DNA of 40,792 bases from an uncultured Catenibacterium sp. (GCA_900764725.1 CAAFPB010000391.1:1-40792), one strand, 5' to 3'; numbered from the stretch's first letter, positions 6,520 through 14,359 are shown. Program-made: numbers and translations. Notes: a model not told the origin generated them from the sequence alone.

Positions 6520-8865
6520 ATGACTCTAGATGAGTTAAAGATTGGCGAAAGTGCAACAGTTACTTATGTAGGTGGCTCTGGGTCATTAAGACAACATTTC
6601 CTAGATATGGGTTTAATACCAGGTTCTGTTGTAACATTGGAGAAATTCGCCCCAATGGGTGATCCAATGGAATTACGTATTCATGGCTATGAGCTAACAT
6701 TACGCTTAGATGATGCAAAAAAGATTGGAATAGATATGACTTCTAAAGGTGTAGAAGATCATACACCTATTCCACCTATTAAACACCATATTCACCCAGG
6801 ACTAGGTGAAGGTGGTAAATATCATGATAAAGAGACTGAACATCCTTTATCAGAAGGAACACAGATTACCTTTGCGTTAGCTGGTAACCAGAACTGTGGT
6901 AAAACCACATTATTTAATCAGTTAACAGGTTCTAATCAACATGTAGGGAATTTCCCTGGTGTGACTGTTGATAGAAAGAGTGGTTCTATTAAAGGACACC
7001 CAGAAACACTCGTGACTGATTTACCAGGTATTTATTCTTTATCTCCTTATACAAGTGAAGAATTAGTATCTAGACAGTATATCTTAGATGAGAAACCTAA
7101 AGGAATTATCAACATCGTAGATGCAACAAACATAGAAAGAAACCTTTATCTCACTATGCAGTTAATGGAACTAGATGTGCCAATGGTTCTAGCATTAAAC
7201 ATGATGGATGAAGTAAGAGGTAATGGTGGTTATGTTCATCTAAATAAGATGGAAGAACTATTGGGTATCCCAGTTGTTCCTATTTCTGCAGCTAAGAATG
7301 AAGGTATTGATGAATTAGTCAATCATGCGATTCATGTAGCCAAATATCAAGAAGCACCTTTAAGACAGGATTTCTGTGATGAAAATGATCAAGGTGGTGC
7401 AGTACATAGATGTTTACATGCCATCATGCATTTAATTGAAGACCATGCAGTACGTGCAGGTATTCCAGTACGTTTTGCGGCTAATAAACTAGTAGAAGGT
7501 GATGCAAGAGTAGAAGCAGCCTTAGCACTAGATACAAATGAAAAAGAAATGATTGAACATATCATTTCACAGATGGAAGAAGAAAGAGGATTAGATCGTA
7601 CAGCCGCTATTGCAGATATGCGTTTTACCTTTATTAATAAATTAGTTAAAGAAACAGTAGTTAAACCACATGAAAGTAAAGAAAGAGAAAGAAGCCGTAA
7701 GATTGATAAAATCTTAACTGGTAAATATACAGGTGTACCTGCCTTTATCATTATCATGGCTTTAGTATTCTACTTAACTTTTAATGTATTTGGTGCCTGG
7801 GGGCAGACTTTAATGGAAATGGGTGTGGATGCATTAACTAAAATAGTTGATAAAGGACTTACTGCATGGGATATTAATCCAGTCCTACATTCATTAGTCA
7901 TTGATGGTGTATTCCAGGGTGTTGGTTCTATTATTAGCTTCTTGCCTATTATCGTTATTCTGTTCTTCTTCTTATCATTATTAGAAGATACAGGATATAT
8001 GGCACGTGTTGCCTTTGTAAGTGATAAGTTACTTAGAAAGATTGGTTTATCAGGAAGAAGTATTGTGCCAATGTTGATTGGATTTGGATGTTCAGTCCCA
8101 AGTGTTATGGCCAGTCGTACATTACCATCAGAACGTGACCGTAAAATGACAATCATGCTCACACCATTTATGAGTTGTACTGCAAAACTTCCAATCTATG
8201 CATTCTTTGCGGCAGCATTCTTCCCTAAACAAGCAGGACTCGTTATGGTAGGCTTATATATCTTTGGAATAGTAATGGGTATTATTACAGCCCTTATTTC
8301 TAAACAATTCTTATTTAAAGGTGAAGCTGTTCCATTTGTCATGGAACTTCCTAACTACCGTATGCCTAGCGCAAAGACTACTTTCCAGTTACTATGGGAA
8401 AAAGCGAAGGACTTCTTACAAAGAGCGTTTGGTATTATCTTTATCGCTTCTATTGTTATCTGGTTCTTACAGAGCTTTAACTTAAGATTAGACTTAGTTA
8501 CTAATTCACAGGATAGTATTCTCGCTATGGTGGCAGGATTCATTGCGCCTATATTTAAACCTTTAGGTTTTGGTGATTGGAGAATCTCTACATCACTTAT
8601 TGCAGGATTTATGGCTAAAGAAAGTGTTGTTTCTACACTCTCAGTATTATTCAAAGGAACAGAATCTTTAATGACAATACTTACACCTCTAGGTGCATTA
8701 TCACTCTTAATATTCTGTTTATTATATACACCTTGTGTGGCAGCAATTGCCTCTATTAAAAGAGAATTAGGTGGTGCCTGGGCTATGAAGATTGTATTGT
8801 TCCAGTGTGTGATTGCCTGGGTCTGTGCCTTTATCGTACATACTATTGGATTACTCTTTATATAA
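6520..8865 (+). CDS. feoB: Ferrous iron transporter, FeoA-FeoB fusion
   Basis: A 781-residue inner-membrane Fe2+ transporter with a FeoA-type SH3 domain fused at the N-terminus (about 1-73). A His-containing linker (about 74-115, six histidines) follows, then the G domain with G1 GNQNCGKTT (122-130), G3 DLPGIYSL and G4 NMMD. The C-terminal region has the hydrophobic Gate segments with GYMARVAF and MASRTLPSERDRKMT. G1 differs from the usual NPNSGKT and has Cys in place of Ser. ATG 6520 is chosen because AAGGAGGGG lies just upstream; an upstream in-frame GTG has no such site. No iron box is seen at its promoter, unlike the second feo operon. Confidence 0.93.
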   Translation: MTLDELKIGESATVTYVGGSGSLRQHFLDMGLIPGSVVTLEKFAPMGDPMELRIHGYELTLRLDDAKKIGIDMTSKGVEDHTPIPPIKHHIHPGLGEGGKYHDKETEHPLSEGTQITFALAGNQNCGKTTLFNQLTGSNQHVGNFPGVTVDRKSGSIKGHPETLVTDLPGIYSLSPYTSEELVSRQYILDEKPKGIINIVDATNIERNLYLTMQLMELDVPMVLALNMMDEVRGNGGYVHLNKMEELLGIPVVPISAAKNEGIDELVNHAIHVAKYQEAPLRQDFCDENDQGGAVHRCLHAIMHLIEDHAVRAGIPVRFAANKLVEGDARVEAALALDTNEKEMIEHIISQMEEERGLDRTAAIADMRFTFINKLVKETVVKPHESKERERSRKIDKILTGKYTGVPAFIIIMALVFYLTFNVFGAWGQTLMEMGVDALTKIVDKGLTAWDINPVLHSLVIDGVFQGVGSIISFLPIIVILFFFLSLLEDTGYMARVAFVSDKLLRKIGLSGRSIVPMLIGFGCSVPSVMASRTLPSERDRKMTIMLTPFMSCTAKLPIYAFFAAAFFPKQAGLVMVGLYIFGIVMGIITALISKQFLFKGEAVPFVMELPNYRMPSAKTTFQLLWEKAKDFLQRAFGIIFIASIVIWFLQSFNLRLDLVTNSQDSILAMVAGFIAPIFKPLGFGDWRISTSLIAGFMAKESVVSTLSVLFKGTESLMTILTPLGALSLLIFCLLYTPCVAAIASIKRELGGAWAMKIVLFQCVIAWVCAFIVHTIGLLFI

Positions 8866-8892
8866 TTATTTTTCTCAAAATAGTTGTAATGT

Positions 8893-8921
8893 TTGATACA
8901 TTTATTGTGATTAATTATAAT
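8893..8921 (+). promoter_or_regulatory. Promoter of the unknown 146-residue protein
   Basis: TTGATA (8893-8898) and TATAAT (8916-8921) are separated by exactly 17 bases and sit 26 bases before ATG 8947. This is a strong sigma-A-type promoter by inspection. Confidence 0.75.
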
Positions 8922-8946
8922 AAATGTATTGAAGGAGGTGTTCATC

Positions 8947-9387
8947 ATGAAATTATCTAAAATCATACTTTATTCAGATGCGAAAGGACGTGGAGTAAAA
9001 CCGGATGCCTGCGTAGAAGTCAGTCAGCGTTTAACCATCATGTGTGATGGACACATCTGGTTTACTGGATACAATTACGGAGATGGATTTAATTCTAGAA
9101 GAATTGTGAGAAGAAAAAGAGTCAATATAGGACAAGAAAAAGCAGAAACACTCTTAGAACTATTAAAAGAATTCTTTCTTGAAACATCTAATCATCCATC
9201 ATCTACTAATCGTGATTGGTGGCGTATTCAGTTAATTGATGAAGACGGAACTGTATACAACTATAATGTATCTATTGTAGGAGAAGTCATTCTTAAAGAA
9301 ATTGATCTTACTCAATATATGAGAAATATTATTCCTATAGATGATATGTATTTGTTTGGGAACAAGGATTCACATAATTTGACATAA
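8947..9387 (+). CDS. Hypothetical protein
   Basis: An unrecognised 146-residue cytoplasmic protein. It has no signal peptide or membrane segment. The middle is basic (RRIVRRKRVNIG) and is followed by an amphipathic stretch (AETLLELLKEFF). Two halves rich in beta-prone residues are visible, and the motif WFTGYNYG stands out. AAGGAGGTG precedes ATG 8947; an upstream in-frame TTG is rejected because it overlaps that site. It has its own promoter and is followed by the candidate C-rich small RNA, so it is probably monocistronic. No function can be assigned. Confidence 0.7.
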   Translation: MKLSKIILYSDAKGRGVKPDACVEVSQRLTIMCDGHIWFTGYNYGDGFNSRRIVRRKRVNIGQEKAETLLELLKEFFLETSNHPSSTNRDWWRIQLIDEDGTVYNYNVSIVGEVILKEIDLTQYMRNIIPIDDMYLFGNKDSHNLT

Positions 9388-9400
9388 TCAGATTATAATC

Positions 9401-9428
9401 TTAACACATTCATTAAGTATTATATAAA
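9401..9428 (+). promoter_or_regulatory. Candidate promoter of the C-rich small RNA
   Basis: TTAACA (9401-9406) and TATAAA (9423-9428) are 16 bases apart. They are placed so that transcription would begin at or just before the first hairpin of the downstream RNA. Another TATAAT occurs at 9394-9399, but the TTGACA ahead of it is only nine bases away. Confidence 0.4.
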
Positions 9429-9429
9429 C

Positions 9430-9523
9430 TGTAGTCAGACAATCCCTTCCCTTCGTTAGACTACAAAGTACAAGTGTAAATATAGAGAAGAAAGATAAGT
9501 GTTTCCCCATGCTTATCTTTTTT
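9430..9523 (+). ncRNA. Candidate small RNA with two C-rich hairpin loops and an intrinsic terminator
   Basis: The 5' hairpin has arms TGTAGTC (9430-9436) and GACTACA (9459-9465), extended inside by GAC/GTT. It exposes a 14-base loop AATCCCTTCCCTTC (9441-9454). A 25-base linker follows. The terminator has arms AAAGATAAG (9491-9499) and CTTATCTTT (9512-9520), a loop containing TTTCCCCA, and a T-rich tail. Both loops are complementary to Shine-Dalgarno sequences, as in the C-rich loop sRNAs of Firmicutes (RoxS/RsaE class). No convincing ORF lies inside. It could instead be the leader of the ZIP gene, whose GAAGGGAGG ribosome site can pair with the first loop. Confidence 0.5.
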
Positions 9524-9530
9524 CTTTATC

Positions 9531-9556
9531 ATATAGTTTGTATTAACTAACTATAT
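9531..9556. promoter_or_regulatory. Inverted repeat upstream of the ZIP gene, possible operator
   Basis: Perfect 8-base arms ATATAGTT and AACTATAT are separated by ten bases, 29 bases before the ZIP start codon. A metalloregulator binding here would control ZIP. No family consensus is matched confidently. Confidence 0.4.
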
Positions 9557-9584
9557 TATGTAATATGTGAAGGGAGGTATTCAT

Positions 9585-10331
9585 ATGGTTTTAATTATAC
9601 CCTTTATAGGAACAACACTAGGTGCAGCCTGTGTGTTCTTTATGAAAAAAGAATTAAGTTTAAATATACAAAAAGCTTTAACTGGATTTGCGGCAGGTGT
9701 AATGGTAGCTGCCTCTATCTGGAGTTTAATTATTCCTTCACTTGATCAATCTTCTACCTTTATTCCAGCTCTTATAGGGTTCTGGTTAGGTATATTATTT
9801 TTATTATTACTTGATCATTTGATTCCTCATATGCATTTAGATCATAGTCAGGAAGGACCACGTAGTCACTTATCTCAAACGATCAAGTTAGTACTTGCAG
9901 TAACGATTCACAATATTCCTGAAGGAATGGCAGTAGGTGTTGCCTATGCATCTTATTTATCAGGTAATGAAGGAATAACTGCTATGGGAGCACTTGCTTT
10001 ATCTATAGGTATCGCAATACAGAACTTTCCTGAAGGTGCTATTGTATCCATGCCTTTAAGAAGTACAGGTGTATCTCGATTAAAATCTTTTATGTATGGG
10101 ACTTTGTCAGGTATCGTAGAACCCATAGGCGGGTTACTCACAATAGTACTTGCACGATATATTATTTCAGTAATGCCTTATTTACTCAGTTTTGCGGCAG
10201 GAGCTATGATGTATGTTGTAGTAGAAGAATTAATTCCAGAAATGAGTCAGGGAGAACATTCACATTTAGGTGTATTATTATTCTCAGTAGGATTTACTTT
10301 GATGATGGTTCTAGATGTCGCATTAGGTTAA
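9585..10331 (+). CDS. ZIP family metal transporter
   Basis: A 248-residue membrane transporter of the ZIP (ZupT/GufA) family, expected to import Zn2+ or other divalent cations such as Fe2+ or Mn2+. It has about eight hydrophobic segments. The two signature helices carry the metal-binding motifs HNIPEGMAVG (about 112-121) and IQNFPEGAI (about 146-154). A His-rich loop HLIPHMHLDHSQ lies before them. GAAGGGAGG precedes ATG 9585, and the in-frame GTG further upstream overlaps that site. It stands in a metal-homeostasis neighbourhood behind an inverted repeat. Confidence 0.92.
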   Translation: MVLIIPFIGTTLGAACVFFMKKELSLNIQKALTGFAAGVMVAASIWSLIIPSLDQSSTFIPALIGFWLGILFLLLLDHLIPHMHLDHSQEGPRSHLSQTIKLVLAVTIHNIPEGMAVGVAYASYLSGNEGITAMGALALSIGIAIQNFPEGAIVSMPLRSTGVSRLKSFMYGTLSGIVEPIGGLLTIVLARYIISVMPYLLSFAAGAMMYVVVEELIPEMSQGEHSHLGVLLFSVGFTLMMVLDVALG

Positions 10332-10395
10332 TTCGTAGTATTCATCTTTACTATTATTTGAATTAAGCATAAGATAGATATAAGAGGTGAAATAA

Positions 10396-11349
10396 ATGAG
10401 AAAGATATTCATAGTTTTATTGATGTCTTTGTTTTTTATAAGCCCAGTTTATGCAGAAAATCATGTAGTCAATGTCAGCTATGATGGTGAAGTGACAACT
10501 GCTTCAGGAGAAGCACCATCACTTCCATTAAAGGCAAAAGTAACCTTCTATGATGGTAGTGAGAAGGAATATAATATTGACTGGAATACATTTGATGAAA
10601 GCTTATATAAGACAAGAAATGCGAATCAATTTACTGTCACAGGTTCAATTGCGGATTTACAGGTAACAACTAGCTGTATAGTCAATGTAGAAGCAGCTAA
10701 AATTACACATATAGATGAACTATCTAATAAAACAGTCATTATAGGAGAAGCACTCTCTTTACCTGCCACTGCATCTGTGACATGGTCCAATGGAGACCAA
10801 TCAAATGAAATCATACGCTGGGATAATTATGATGATAATGCCTTGAATTATGTACATACTTTTTCTTTAAATGGTCATATTTATGATCAGACAATTACAC
10901 AGACAGTTCATGTAAAGTATGCATCTATCACGAGTGTAAGTGTTCCTGCAGTTGTTTATACAACTACAGGAGTAGAGGCACAATTACCACAATATGCGAC
11001 TGTTAGTTACTCTAATAAGACAAGTAAGAAGATTAAGATTAACTGGGATAATCAGGTCTTTAATGAAGCGGGTAAATATACAGTTTATGGTAAGTTATCT
11101 CAGTCTACACGTAAAGTATCTATACGAGTAGAAGTAAAGAAGAATGAAGACACTACGACAGAAACACCAAAACAGGAAGAACCTGTAAAAAAGAGTAAGA
11201 AAAAGAATAAGAATAAGAAGGTTCAAAAAGAAGAGAAGTCATCTTTTTCTTATGTCATCGCATTAGTTGTATTCACAGCTATTTTATTTGGTTTTATCAC
11301 ATTAATTTCTTTTATTAAAAGAAAGATTAGAATCCAAGAGAATCGTTAA
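10396..11349 (+). CDS. Secreted, membrane-anchored protein with Ig-like repeats
   Basis: A 317-residue surface protein. A signal peptide with cleavage after VYA is followed by three similar repeats of about 75 residues. They carry patterns such as LPLKAKVTFYDGSEKEYNIDW, LPATASVTWSNGDQSNEIIRW and LPQYATVSYSNKTSKKIKINW, typical of bacterial Ig-like domain 4. A highly charged Lys/Glu linker (about 250-280) leads to one C-terminal membrane helix (about 284-306) and a basic cytoplasmic tail. The protein is therefore anchored with its repeats outside. There is no LPXTG signal. The ligand is unknown; cell-wall or carbohydrate contact is a guess. AGAGGTGA precedes the ATG. Confidence 0.78.
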   Translation: MRKIFIVLLMSLFFISPVYAENHVVNVSYDGEVTTASGEAPSLPLKAKVTFYDGSEKEYNIDWNTFDESLYKTRNANQFTVTGSIADLQVTTSCIVNVEAAKITHIDELSNKTVIIGEALSLPATASVTWSNGDQSNEIIRWDNYDDNALNYVHTFSLNGHIYDQTITQTVHVKYASITSVSVPAVVYTTTGVEAQLPQYATVSYSNKTSKKIKINWDNQVFNEAGKYTVYGKLSQSTRKVSIRVEVKKNEDTTTETPKQEEPVKKSKKKNKNKKVQKEEKSSFSYVIALVVFTAILFGFITLISFIKRKIRIQENR

Positions 11350-11366
11350 GGATTCTCTTTCTATTT
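11337..11366 (+). terminator. Intrinsic terminator after the Ig-like protein gene
   Basis: A perfect stem AGAGAATC / GATTCTCT spans the stop codon. The T-rich tail is interrupted (TTCTATTTT). Confidence 0.65.
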
Positions 11367-11376
11367 TGTTTATAAG

Positions 11377-11388
11377 GTAAGCGCTTAC
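11377..11388. promoter_or_regulatory. Palindrome GTAAGCGCTTAC, cre-like operator
   Basis: A perfect 12-base palindrome 14 bases before the ROK-type regulator. It has the central CG and flanking pattern of LacI/CcpA-class operators and shares GTAAGCG with the site at 135-150. It may serve autoregulation or catabolite control. Confidence 0.45.
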
Positions 11389-11401
11389 TGGAGGGTAGGA
11401 T

Positions 11402-12316
11402 ATGAATGAAATAAGGGGTGTAAGAAGAAAGAATGTAATTAAGATTATTCAATCATTAGTAAAGCAAGGGGGGTGCACAAAGAATGAATTGGTATTCTAT
11501 ACGGGTTTATCTTTATCTACGATTGATAGTCTATTAGAAGAGATGTTGAAAAGTAATCTTGTAATCAAAGCAGGGTATAGAGAATCTACTGGTGGAAGAC
11601 CAAGTATGTCCTATCAGGTCAATGGAGAGTTCTCACAAACGTTATGTATATATGCTTATAAACATGATAAGACAATAACAGTCATAGGACGTCTTTATAA
11701 TCTTTATAGTGAGATGATTGATGAAAAGAGAAGAGATGTATCTAAACTAAATCAAGAGATATTGTATTGTTTTATTGATGAAATGTTGAATGAACAGGTA
11801 CATACAATCTGTTTGACTTTACCTGATTATGATATTGATATAAAGAATCGTTATAAACAGCGTATATTAGTAGAGAATGATGTATATATGGGGGTTATAG
11901 GCGCTTATATTAAACATATGCAGTATGATTCTATTGTGTTGTTGGAATCAAAGGGTGATTCACGTTTAGGAATTGTGATTAATGGACATCTTATTGAAGG
12001 TAAGAGTTCTATTGCAGGACAAACTTGTTTTATGCCTCTCACAAATCATGAAGATTATAAGAATAGAAGATCTGTGAAAGGCAGAAGTAAAAGACTTGTT
12101 TTAGAATTACAGAATATTATTGGGATGTTGAATCCTGAAGCTATTGTAGTATGTGCTCAAGGTATTGATGAACATTATGTAGAAGAAGAACTATTGAAGA
12201 TCTTTAAGATGGGTGATATGCCTCATTTGATTTATATTGATAACTTTATTGATGAAGTGATGTTAGGAATGGAAAGTGTAAGTAAAGACAGTTTATTTGA
12301 CAATCTTTCTAGATAA
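11402..12316 (+). CDS. ROK-family-like transcriptional regulator
   Basis: A 304-residue regulator. Residues 1-70 form a winged helix-turn-helix (VKQGGCTKNELVFYTGLSLSTIDSLLEEM), followed by the typical ROK junction STGGRPSMSYQVN. The remainder resembles a degenerate ROK sugar-kinase domain: RLGIVINGHLIEGKSSIAGQ is recognisable. The ATP-binding DxGxT motif and the zinc-binding Cys/His set are not evident. It therefore probably binds a sugar or other ligand without kinase activity. GGAGGGTAGG precedes ATG 11402, and the 12-base palindrome ahead of it may be its own operator. The controlled pathway is unknown. Confidence 0.75.
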   Translation: MNEIRGVRRKNVIKIIQSLVKQGGCTKNELVFYTGLSLSTIDSLLEEMLKSNLVIKAGYRESTGGRPSMSYQVNGEFSQTLCIYAYKHDKTITVIGRLYNLYSEMIDEKRRDVSKLNQEILYCFIDEMLNEQVHTICLTLPDYDIDIKNRYKQRILVENDVYMGVIGAYIKHMQYDSIVLLESKGDSRLGIVINGHLIEGKSSIAGQTCFMPLTNHEDYKNRRSVKGRSKRLVLELQNIIGMLNPEAIVVCAQGIDEHYVEEELLKIFKMGDMPHLIYIDNFIDEVMLGMESVSKDSLFDNLSR

Positions 12317-12344
12317 AGTATGATGGTAGAAAGGGGTGAAAAAG

Positions 12345-13127
12345 ATGTCACAGACAGTATTAATTACAGGAGCTTCTAATGGAATAGGGAAAGCATGTGC
12401 ACGTGTGTTTGCGAGAAAAGGTTATGATTTAGTACTTGTAGCACGTCATAGAGAAAAACTAGAAGCAGTAAAAGCTGAATTATCTGAATATGATGTACAT
12501 ATTAAAGTAGTCGTAATGGATCTCACAGGAGAAGATGCGGCTGTAGATCTATATAATGATTTAGTACTTGATGATATAAGTATTGATATTTTAGTGAATA
12601 ATGCAGGTTTTGGAGATCATGGTGCTTTTCATGATTCATCATGGGAAAAACAGAAGAAGATGGTTTTATTGAATATAATGGCTTTGATGCAGATGACTTA
12701 TGTATTTGGTCAGTCAATGAAACGTAGAAAGAAAGGCCGTATATTGAATGTGGCTTCTATTGCCGGTCTTTGTGCAGGACCTTATATGTCTACCTATTAT
12801 GCGACTAAAGCTTTTGTATTATCTTTTAGTGAATCTATTGCGTATGAATTAAAGGATTATAATGTAGAAGTATCATGTTTATGTCCTGGTCCTACTAAAA
12901 CTGGATTTATGGATGTAGCCAACTTAGGACAGTCTCCTATGTTTAAACTATTTAAACCACAGTCTGCAGATGCAGTGGCAGAAATAGGTATACAAGGTTT
13001 ATTTGATAATCATTTAGTTCAGTTCACAGGACTATCAGGACACTTATTAAATCTTGCGGCAAGATTCTTACCTCGATCATTTTTAAGTACATGTACAGGA
13101 TTTGTGAATGGAAAGAGAAAAGTATGA
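12345..13127 (+). CDS. Short-chain dehydrogenase/reductase
   Basis: A 260-residue classical SDR oxidoreductase. The cofactor motif TGASNGIG (8-15), NNAG (85-88), catalytic Ser138 and the Tyr151-x3-Lys155 pair are all present. After the TGxxxGxG motif, Arg34 and His35 suggest NADPH preference. The C-terminal part is like the YqjQ/DltE branch, but the substrate is unknown. AAGGGGTGA lies just upstream of ATG 12345, which is preferred over an in-frame GTG inside that site. Its stop overlaps the next start (ATGA), so it is coupled to the DNA glycosylase-like gene. Confidence 0.9.
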   Translation: MSQTVLITGASNGIGKACARVFARKGYDLVLVARHREKLEAVKAELSEYDVHIKVVVMDLTGEDAAVDLYNDLVLDDISIDILVNNAGFGDHGAFHDSSWEKQKKMVLLNIMALMQMTYVFGQSMKRRKKGRILNVASIAGLCAGPYMSTYYATKAFVLSFSESIAYELKDYNVEVSCLCPGPTKTGFMDVANLGQSPMFKLFKPQSADAVAEIGIQGLFDNHLVQFTGLSGHLLNLAARFLPRSFLSTCTGFVNGKRKV

Positions 13128-13600
13128 TTGAACATCCATTAGAACCAATCATAGATGAACAATGTGAAGTATTAATATTAGGAAGTTTCCCTTCAGTTAA
13201 ATCGAGGGAAATTTCTTTCTATTATGGACATCCTCAAAATAGATTTTGGAAGATCATTGGTATTATCACACAAACAGACTATGAAACAATAGAAGATAAG
13301 AAAAAGATGTTATTGGATCATCATATTGCGATATGGGATATTATTCATTCATGTACAATTACAGGAAGTAGTGATGCATCTATTAAGGATGTTGTACCTA
13401 ATGATATTAAAACATTAATACAGGGCACAAATATTAAAAGAATATATTGTAATGGTGGAACTTCTTTAAAACTCTATAAGAAGTATCAAGAAAAAGAAAC
13501 AGGGATTAAAGCTATACTATTACCTTCCTCTTCTCCTGCCAATGCCCGATATAGATTAAGTGATTTAGTCGATATATGGAAGAAAAAATTGACTTTATAA
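13124..13600 (+). CDS. DNA-deoxyinosine glycosylase-like protein (uracil-DNA glycosylase superfamily)
   Basis: A 158-residue protein of the UDG superfamily, most like the hypoxanthine-DNA glycosylase group that removes deaminated adenine. Motif 1 appears as GSFPSVKS (20-27), followed by YYGHPQNRFW (33-42). The C-terminal motif is LPSSSPANA (133-141). WDIIHSC (71-77) fits the conserved core. ATG 13124 overlaps the stop of the dehydrogenase by four bases (ATGA). An earlier in-frame ATG at 13091 lies inside that gene and would add residues absent from the family. Function rests on family resemblance. Confidence 0.85.
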   Translation: MIEHPLEPIIDEQCEVLILGSFPSVKSREISFYYGHPQNRFWKIIGIITQTDYETIEDKKKMLLDHHIAIWDIIHSCTITGSSDASIKDVVPNDIKTLIQGTNIKRIYCNGGTSLKLYKKYQEKETGIKAILLPSSSPANARYRLSDLVDIWKKKLTL

Positions 13601-13644
13601 TAACCTTTATGTATGATTAATCATGTTAATCAAGGAGGAATTAT

Positions 13645-14139
13645 ATGGAATCAATCGCATTATGGTTTGCAGGAACATTAGGTAAATACATTTCATCTGA
13701 ACTTGCAGTATTTATTGTATCTTTAGTTCCTATTCTTGAATGTCGTGGAGGTTTAATTGCATCTGCTTTATTAAAAGTAGATATTCGTTATGCAGTTCCT
13801 CTATGTGTTCTAGGAAATATCTTACCAATTCCATTTATTTTATTATTTATTAAACGTATATTTAAGTGGCTTAAGAAGTTTAATTTCTTTAGACCATTAA
13901 TTGAAAAACTAGAAAACAGAGCTATGAACAAGAGTAAGAATATGAGTAATGGTGAATTCTTAGGACTCTTATTATTCGTAGGGATCCCATTACCAGGTAC
14001 TGGTGCATGGACAGGTTCTTTAGTTGCTGCATTACTTGATATGGACTTTAAGAAGGCTATTACAGCAATCTTCTTAGGTATCCTACTTGCGACACTTATT
14101 GTAGGTTCATTATCATATGGCTTATTAGCTGCATTCTAA
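13645..14139 (+). CDS. Small multi-drug export family membrane protein (COG2426)
   Basis: A 164-residue integral membrane protein with about four hydrophobic segments. Features of the family are the early VPILECRGG motif (about 29-37), the GNILPIPF segment and GIPLPGTGAWTG (about 112-123), a hairpin-forming Gly/Pro motif seen in DedA-like folds. It is annotated in databases as a putative small multidrug exporter, but experimental support for export is thin. AAGGAGG precedes the ATG, and the gene stands alone between its own promoter region and a terminator. Confidence 0.85.
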   Translation: MESIALWFAGTLGKYISSELAVFIVSLVPILECRGGLIASALLKVDIRYAVPLCVLGNILPIPFILLFIKRIFKWLKKFNFFRPLIEKLENRAMNKSKNMSNGEFLGLLLFVGIPLPGTGAWTGSLVAALLDMDFKKAITAIFLGILLATLIVGSLSYGLLAAF

Positions 14140-14140
14140 A

Positions 14141-14166
14141 AGAGAGATTAGTCATCTCTCTTTTTA
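14141..14166. terminator. Bidirectional terminator between convergent genes
   Basis: A perfect stem AGAGAGAT / ATCTCTCT with a five-base loop. T runs in the + direction and TTTT in the - direction let it serve both the membrane protein gene and the Cys-rich mini-protein, whose stop codon is inside it. Confidence 0.85.
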
Positions 14167-14291
14167 TAATCCTCTAAGATTTCCTGCATCTTTACAAGCC
14201 CTCTTTCACAACTAGGATGAAGTAAATCACAGCTTCTTGCACATCCTAAACAGAATTCATTTTCTAATATCTTTAGTTCTTCTTCTTTCAT
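14148..14291 (-). CDS. Cys-rich mini-protein, 47 residues
   Basis: A short gene reading MKEEELKILENEFCLGCARS onward. It has four cysteines (14, 17, 21, 28) in the pattern CX2CX3CX6C plus His25, followed by a charged helix. This suggests binding of zinc or an iron-sulphur cluster. The ATG has GAGGTGA seven bases upstream and a promoter TTGTCA-18-TATAAT (complement of 14333-14338 and 14309-14314). It ends inside a terminator. It is divergent from the Mn riboswitch and shares its -35 region. No family is recognised with certainty. Confidence 0.72.
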   Translation of the reverse strand: MKEEELKILENEFCLGCARSCDLLHPSCERGLVKMQEILEDYKKRDD

Positions 14292-14331
14292 AATCTTCAC
14301 CTCAACTTATTATAGGAATAACGTTCTATGA

Positions 14332-14359
14332 TTGACAAGTGATATGAATTTGGTAGAAT
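14332..14359 (+). promoter_or_regulatory. Promoter of the Mn riboswitch and P-type ATPase transcript
   Basis: TTGACA (14332-14337), a 16-base spacer and TAGAAT (14354-14359). The -35 box overlaps the -35 box of the divergent mini-protein gene, so the two promoters face away from one shared TTGACAA. Confidence 0.7.

Noticed and set aside
8355..8966. Long - strand frame opposite the end of the FeoA-FeoB gene
   Set aside because: It is the mirror of a well-supported coding sequence, has no ribosome site and encodes no known family.
9379..9399. TTGACA with TATAAT as the sRNA promoter
   Set aside because: The two boxes are only nine bases apart, too close to work as a pair; TTAACA-16-TATAAA downstream is preferred.
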